Origin: Dehalococcoidia bacterium
GTDB lineage: Bacteria > Chloroflexota > Dehalococcoidia > DSTF01 > JACRBR01
Length of the DNA stretch: 43,032 bases
Direction of reading: 5' to 3'
Assembly (NCBI GenBank): GCA_021462855.1
Contig: JAJTXQ010000047.1
Span: 1-43,032, forward strand
Both the position numbers and the translations under genes were made by a program. Position 1 is the first letter of the stretch. Every line of letters begins with the position of its first letter. The notes under the pieces are model-generated. The model was not told where the DNA came from. It did not search any database and saw nothing but the letters and a program-made list of their open reading frames with translations. Of this stretch, positions 39,842 through 43,032 are shown in pieces.

Positions 39842-41863
39842 ATGCTGAACGGCGCGATCAACGGCAAGATGCTCAACGTCCGGCTCAACGCCGGCACGGT
39901 CGAGGTCGAGCAGGTCCCCGAGGAGTTGTACCGCAAGTATCTCGGCGGCTATGGCATCGGCGCGCGCCTGATGTTCGACCGCATCCCGGCGGGCGCCGAC
40001 CCGCTCGGCCCGGACAACATCCTCGGCCTGTTCCCCGGGCTGCTCACCGGCACGCCGCTCTTCGGCATCCGCTACCAGGCCGTCGGCAAGTCGCCGAAGA
40101 CGGGCGGCTGGGGCGACGCCAACGCCGGCGGTGACTTCGGCCCGTTCCTCAAGAACGCCGGCTGGGACGGCATCATGCTCTACGAGAAGTCCCCGAAGCC
40201 GGTGTACCTCTATATAGAGGATGAGAAGGCAGAGATCCGCGACGCCGCCGACCTGTGGGGCATGCAGGCGATCGATGTCGAGGCAAAGCTCAAGGAACGA
40301 CACGGCAAGAAAGCCAGCGTCGCCTGCATCGGCCCGGCCGGCGAGAAGCTCTCGTTCATGGCCGGCATCTGCAACGAGCGCGGGCGGCTCGCCGCGCGCA
40401 GCGGCCTCGGCGCGGTGATGGGCTCGAAGAACGTGAAGGCCGTCGTCGTCAACGCGTCGAAGAGCATCATCGGCTCGAGCCCGGAGATCATGAAACAGGT
40501 GCGGGCGTCGCTCGACGGCTTCGCCAAGCCGCTCGCGAACTTCTTCCGCACCTACGGCACGACCGGCATCACCAACACCTCTGCCATGTCGGGCGATGCG
40601 CCGGTGAAGAACTGGGGCGGCGTCGGCATGGTCGACTTCCCGCAGGGCATGCAGCTCTCCGGCGACAACTTCAACCGCCGCATGGAAAAGAAGTACGCGT
40701 GCTGGCACTGCCCCGTCGCCTGCGGCGGCGAGTCGCACGCCTGGGACGACCAGGAGAACCAGGCGAAGATCCGCATCGCGAAGCGCGAGACGCAGATCAA
40801 CGAGCTCAAGTCCACGCTCGCGTCGGCCGCCGATGACCAGAAGCAGGGCATCGAGGCGCAGATCGCGAAGCTCACGAACGACAACAAGGTCGACGGCGAG
40901 ATCAAGGACGACCCCCGCTTCCCCTACCCGAAGCACACCCACCGCGCCGAGTACGAGGCCACGACCGCCTTCGGCACGATGATGGTCGCCGCCGACATCA
41001 ACGCGCTGCAGTACGCCAACCACCTGTGCAACCAGTACGGGCTCGATGTCATCTCCGCCGGCTCGACCATCGCCTTCGCGATGGAATGCTTCGAGCACGG
41101 CCTGATCACGAAGGAAGACACCGACGGCATCGACCTGCGCTGGGGCAACAGCGACGCCATCATCGCCGCGCTGCACAAGCTCGGCACGAAGGACGGCGCC
41201 TTCGGCGAGCTCTTTGGCGATGGCGTGCGTCCCGCCGCGCAGAAGCTCGGCCCGAAGTCGCTCGAGTTCGCGATGGAGGTTGGCGGCGAAGAGCTGCCGA
41301 TGCACGACCCGAAGCTGCAGCCGGAGTACTTCACCACCTACAAGCTCGACCCCACGCCGGCTCGCCACACGCAGTACGAGGGCGCGACGCGGCCGGGCTG
41401 GAACCTGCCGCCGGGCGTGCAGGACCGGTCGGTCGCCGCGGGCCGCGGCGGCCACCACAAGGGCCGCTCCGAGTACATGCACGTCGTCAACGCCGCCGGC
41501 ATGTGCATGTTCGTCATGATGGCCGCGCCGAACGACCGCATCGCCGAGTGGATCAACACCGAGACCGGCTGGGACACCTCGCTCGACGAGATGAAGGAAG
41601 TCGGCGAGCGCATCGCCAACCTGCGCATGGCATTCAACGTGCGCGAGGGCGACCTCGTGACGAAGCGGCGCGTGCCGGGGCGGCTGTGGGGCGCGGAGGC
41701 GCTGCAGGCCGGCCCGCACAAGGACGTCACGCTCGACATCAATACACTCGAGCAGGAGTTCCTCGCCGCATGCGACTGGGACGCCGACACCGCCGTGCCA
41801 AGCAAGCGCAAGCTCGAATCCCTCGGCCTGTCCGATGTCGCGGAGAAGATCGGCGCGAAGTAG
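39842..41863 (+). CDS. Tungsten/molybdenum aldehyde:ferredoxin oxidoreductase family (AOR) with coiled-coil insertion
   Basis: A 673-aa bis-pterin tungsto- or molybdoenzyme that oxidises aldehydes to acids, or a related substrate, using a [4Fe-4S] cluster; normal AORs are about 600-625 aa. The N-terminal domain has VPEELYRKYLGGYGIGARLMFDRIP and NILGLFPGLLTGTP. The middle has VACIGPAGEKLSFMAGI and RSGLGAVMGSKNVKAVVV. The cluster ligands are Cys287, Cys290 and Cys294 (CWHCPVAC), with a probable fourth at Cys555 (NAAGMCMF). Between them residues about 302-366 form a charged coiled coil (IRIAKRETQINELKSTLASA) followed by a linker, which is an insertion relative to usual AORs. No ferredoxin-like partner or MoaD gene is adjacent. 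TAAGGAG precedes the start. The substrate and metal are unknown. Confidence 0.93.
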   Translation: MLNGAINGKMLNVRLNAGTVEVEQVPEELYRKYLGGYGIGARLMFDRIPAGADPLGPDNILGLFPGLLTGTPLFGIRYQAVGKSPKTGGWGDANAGGDFGPFLKNAGWDGIMLYEKSPKPVYLYIEDEKAEIRDAADLWGMQAIDVEAKLKERHGKKASVACIGPAGEKLSFMAGICNERGRLAARSGLGAVMGSKNVKAVVVNASKSIIGSSPEIMKQVRASLDGFAKPLANFFRTYGTTGITNTSAMSGDAPVKNWGGVGMVDFPQGMQLSGDNFNRRMEKKYACWHCPVACGGESHAWDDQENQAKIRIAKRETQINELKSTLASAADDQKQGIEAQIAKLTNDNKVDGEIKDDPRFPYPKHTHRAEYEATTAFGTMMVAADINALQYANHLCNQYGLDVISAGSTIAFAMECFEHGLITKEDTDGIDLRWGNSDAIIAALHKLGTKDGAFGELFGDGVRPAAQKLGPKSLEFAMEVGGEELPMHDPKLQPEYFTTYKLDPTPARHTQYEGATRPGWNLPPGVQDRSVAAGRGGHHKGRSEYMHVVNAAGMCMFVMMAAPNDRIAEWINTETGWDTSLDEMKEVGERIANLRMAFNVREGDLVTKRRVPGRLWGAEALQAGPHKDVTLDINTLEQEFLAACDWDADTAVPSKRKLESLGLSDVAEKIGAK

Positions 41864-41887
41864 CGCGCGCCCCAGCTCCGCCGCGAT

Positions 41888-41918
41888 CGAGAGGCGTCCG
41901 CCTGGCGGACGCCTCTCG
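41888..41918 (+). terminator. 14-bp perfect hairpin after the AOR gene
   Basis: CGAGAGGCGTCCGC pairs without mismatch to GCGGACGCCTCTCG around a 3-nt loop, 25 bp after the AOR stop. The downstream tract is TGTTGTG rather than a run of T, so it may be a terminator of low U content or a 3' stability element. It separates the AOR and NirK genes. Confidence 0.65.
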
Positions 41919-42080
41919 TGTTGTGCGCCATGCGCGGCGCGGCGGCACGGCCAATTCCTGCGCACATCGCGCGAATCTGCGGATCGCATGCGGCTGTCAC
42001 GGGTTTGCAACGTCGCATGGCGCCGGTCACATGGGCCGCGCCCGCGGGCTGCGTGATCCTGCACGCGGAGGTGCTACCGA

Positions 42081-43032
42081 ATGACCACGTACCACGACCC
42101 GCTCAGCCGCCGCCGGTTCCTGGGATTCGCCGGAGCGGCCGCGCTCGCCGCCACCGCCGTCGCATGCTCGGACGACAACAGCCAGCCCAACGCCGCCGGC
42201 GCCGCGGGCGCGGCCAGCGCCGGCGACAGCCACGCCGCCACGGGCGCGGCGCCGGCCAGCGGCCGGCCCCAGCCCACCGGCGAACTGGCGGCGATCTACG
42301 ACGCCGCGCTGCCGCCGGTGCACACCGGACCGCTCGTCACCGAGGCGGTCGACGCGCAGGTCGAGGTCGCCGGCGGCATCAAGCTCAACGCGTGGTCATA
42401 CGACGGCGCGGTGCCCGGCCGTGTCGTCCACCTGCGCCAGGGCGATGGCGTCGACTTCACGTTCCGCAACAGCGGCTCGATGGGCCACTCCATCGACTTC
42501 CACGCGGCGCAGACCCCGGCCGACGTGAACTACCGGACGATCGCCCCCGGCCGGGAGCTGAAGTTCACGTGGACGGCGAACTTTCCCGGCGTGTTCATGT
42601 ACCACTGCGGCACGGGCCCGGTGATCGAGCACCTCGCCAACGGCATGTACGGCGCCGTCGTCGTCGACCCCGCCGAAGGGGTCGCGCCGGCGCGCGAATA
42701 CGTGCTCGTGCAGAGCGAGTTCTACCTCAAGGACGCCGGCGACGGCGCGTGGACGTTCGACATGGAGCGCGCCGCCGCCGTGCAGCCCGACGTCGTGGCG
42801 TTCAACGGCGCGGCCCGCCAGTACGAGCAGCAGCCGCTCGCCGCCGCGCCCGGCGAGCTCGTCCGCCTGTACGTCGTCAACGCCGGGCCGACGCTGTTCT
42901 CCGCGTTCCACGTCATCGGCGCGATGTTCGACGCCGTCTACGCCGACGGCAATCCACGGAACGCCATGCGCGGCGTGTCGACGTGGACCATCCCGCCGGG
43001 CGGCGGCGCCACCTTCGAGATGACCTTCCCGG
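42081..43032 (+). CDS. Copper-containing nitrite reductase-like protein (NirK/AniA type), 3' end cut off
   Basis: A partial gene of 317+ aa that reduces nitrite to nitric oxide if active. The start has a Tat motif (SRRRFLGF) and a lipobox-like AVAC (Cys29), so it is probably an exported lipoprotein. The first cupredoxin domain has the type 1 copper ligands His136, Cys176, His184 and Met189, and the type 2 ligands His141 and His175. Asp139 in SIDFH is the likely catalytic Asp. The second domain begins near 205 and has SAFHVIGAMFD, where His277 aligns with the catalytic His. The final type 2 His would lie beyond the window. The motif HLANGMYG resembles AniA. Other multicopper oxidases are less likely because of the SIDFH context. 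GGAGGTG lies eight bases before the ATG. Confidence 0.88.
   Translation, partial: MTTYHDPLSRRRFLGFAGAAALAATAVACSDDNSQPNAAGAAGAASAGDSHAATGAAPASGRPQPTGELAAIYDAALPPVHTGPLVTEAVDAQVEVAGGIKLNAWSYDGAVPGRVVHLRQGDGVDFTFRNSGSMGHSIDFHAAQTPADVNYRTIAPGRELKFTWTANFPGVFMYHCGTGPVIEHLANGMYGAVVVDPAEGVAPAREYVLVQSEFYLKDAGDGAWTFDMERAAAVQPDVVAFNGAARQYEQQPLAAAPGELVRLYVVNAGPTLFSAFHVIGAMFDAVYADGNPRNAMRGVSTWTIPPGGGATFEMTFP

Noticed and set aside
39602-42064. Long - strand frame continuous with the cupin gene
   Set aside because: It is the antisense of the AOR gene. Only the last 128 codons, after a strong ribosome-binding site at 39601, form a recognisable cupin protein.

Overview
The window is very G+C-rich, gene-dense bacterial DNA. 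I read it as a chromosomal origin-proximal segment of a member of the Chloroflexota, probably Dehalococcoidia-like. Support for this: a yidC-khpB(jag)-parA-parB block with two perfect parS sites, a coiled-coil protein beginning (I/M)D..HLIDRLEE whose family I remember from Chloroflexota, a Ddn-type F420-dependent protein, a fused homocysteine methyltransferase/MTHFR, and tandem CaiB-type CoA-transferase domains. The phylum call is inference and no rRNA gene is present to test it.

Layout. 1-5.7 kb: a beta-propeller lipoprotein with parS sites, YidC, KhpB, a PfkB kinase, ParA and ParB, all on + and mostly overlapping. 5.8-9.8 kb: a small helical protein (-), a PAC2 protein and HcyMT-MTHFR (+), then GreA (-). 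The greA transcript starts at a consensus promoter and almost at once meets a perfect intrinsic terminator. 10-13.6 kb: a membrane-anchored GH18-like protein, RsmD, CoaD and a coiled-coil protein that seems to start at AUC. 13.7-26.7 kb: mostly - strand, with a cohesin/dockerin surface protein behind a long structured leader, an alpha-L-fucosidase, an AddA/AddB-like helicase-nuclease pair, a Ddn-like protein (+) and an O-antigen-ligase/TPR protein. 26.8-35.7 kb: a + strand run holding a DUF192 lipoprotein, an SDR, a GNAT, a fused CoA-transferase, a lipoprotein-amidohydrolase-ThpR operon, a duplicated DUF1330-like lipoprotein with an SDR, and a PH-domain membrane protein. 35.7-39.6 kb (-): a GT2 glycosyltransferase, a membrane protein, YjbQ, LysS and a cupin. 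39.8 kb to the end (+): a tungsten/molybdenum aldehyde oxidoreductase (AOR) with a coiled-coil insertion, a strong hairpin, and a Tat-lipoprotein copper nitrite reductase (NirK/AniA type) cut by the window edge.

How the genes work together. The first block is the chromosome partition locus (ParA, ParB, parS) next to the membrane insertase and its RNA-binding neighbour. The AddA/AddB pair should handle double-strand breaks. GreA, RsmD, CoaD, LysS, MTHFR and ThpR are housekeeping genes scattered among surface and metabolic genes. The AOR and NirK at the right end suggest low-oxygen redox metabolism.

The main signals that go beyond gene content are regulatory. About ten transcription units carry a -10 hexamer ending 6-9 nt before the start codon and have no Shine-Dalgarno sequence, which suggests widespread leaderless transcription. 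The greA leader terminator resembles in layout the E. coli greA/GraL arrangement. Long structured leaders precede the cohesin/dockerin gene and the AOR gene. No tRNA, rRNA, CRISPR array, insertion sequence or prophage was seen.
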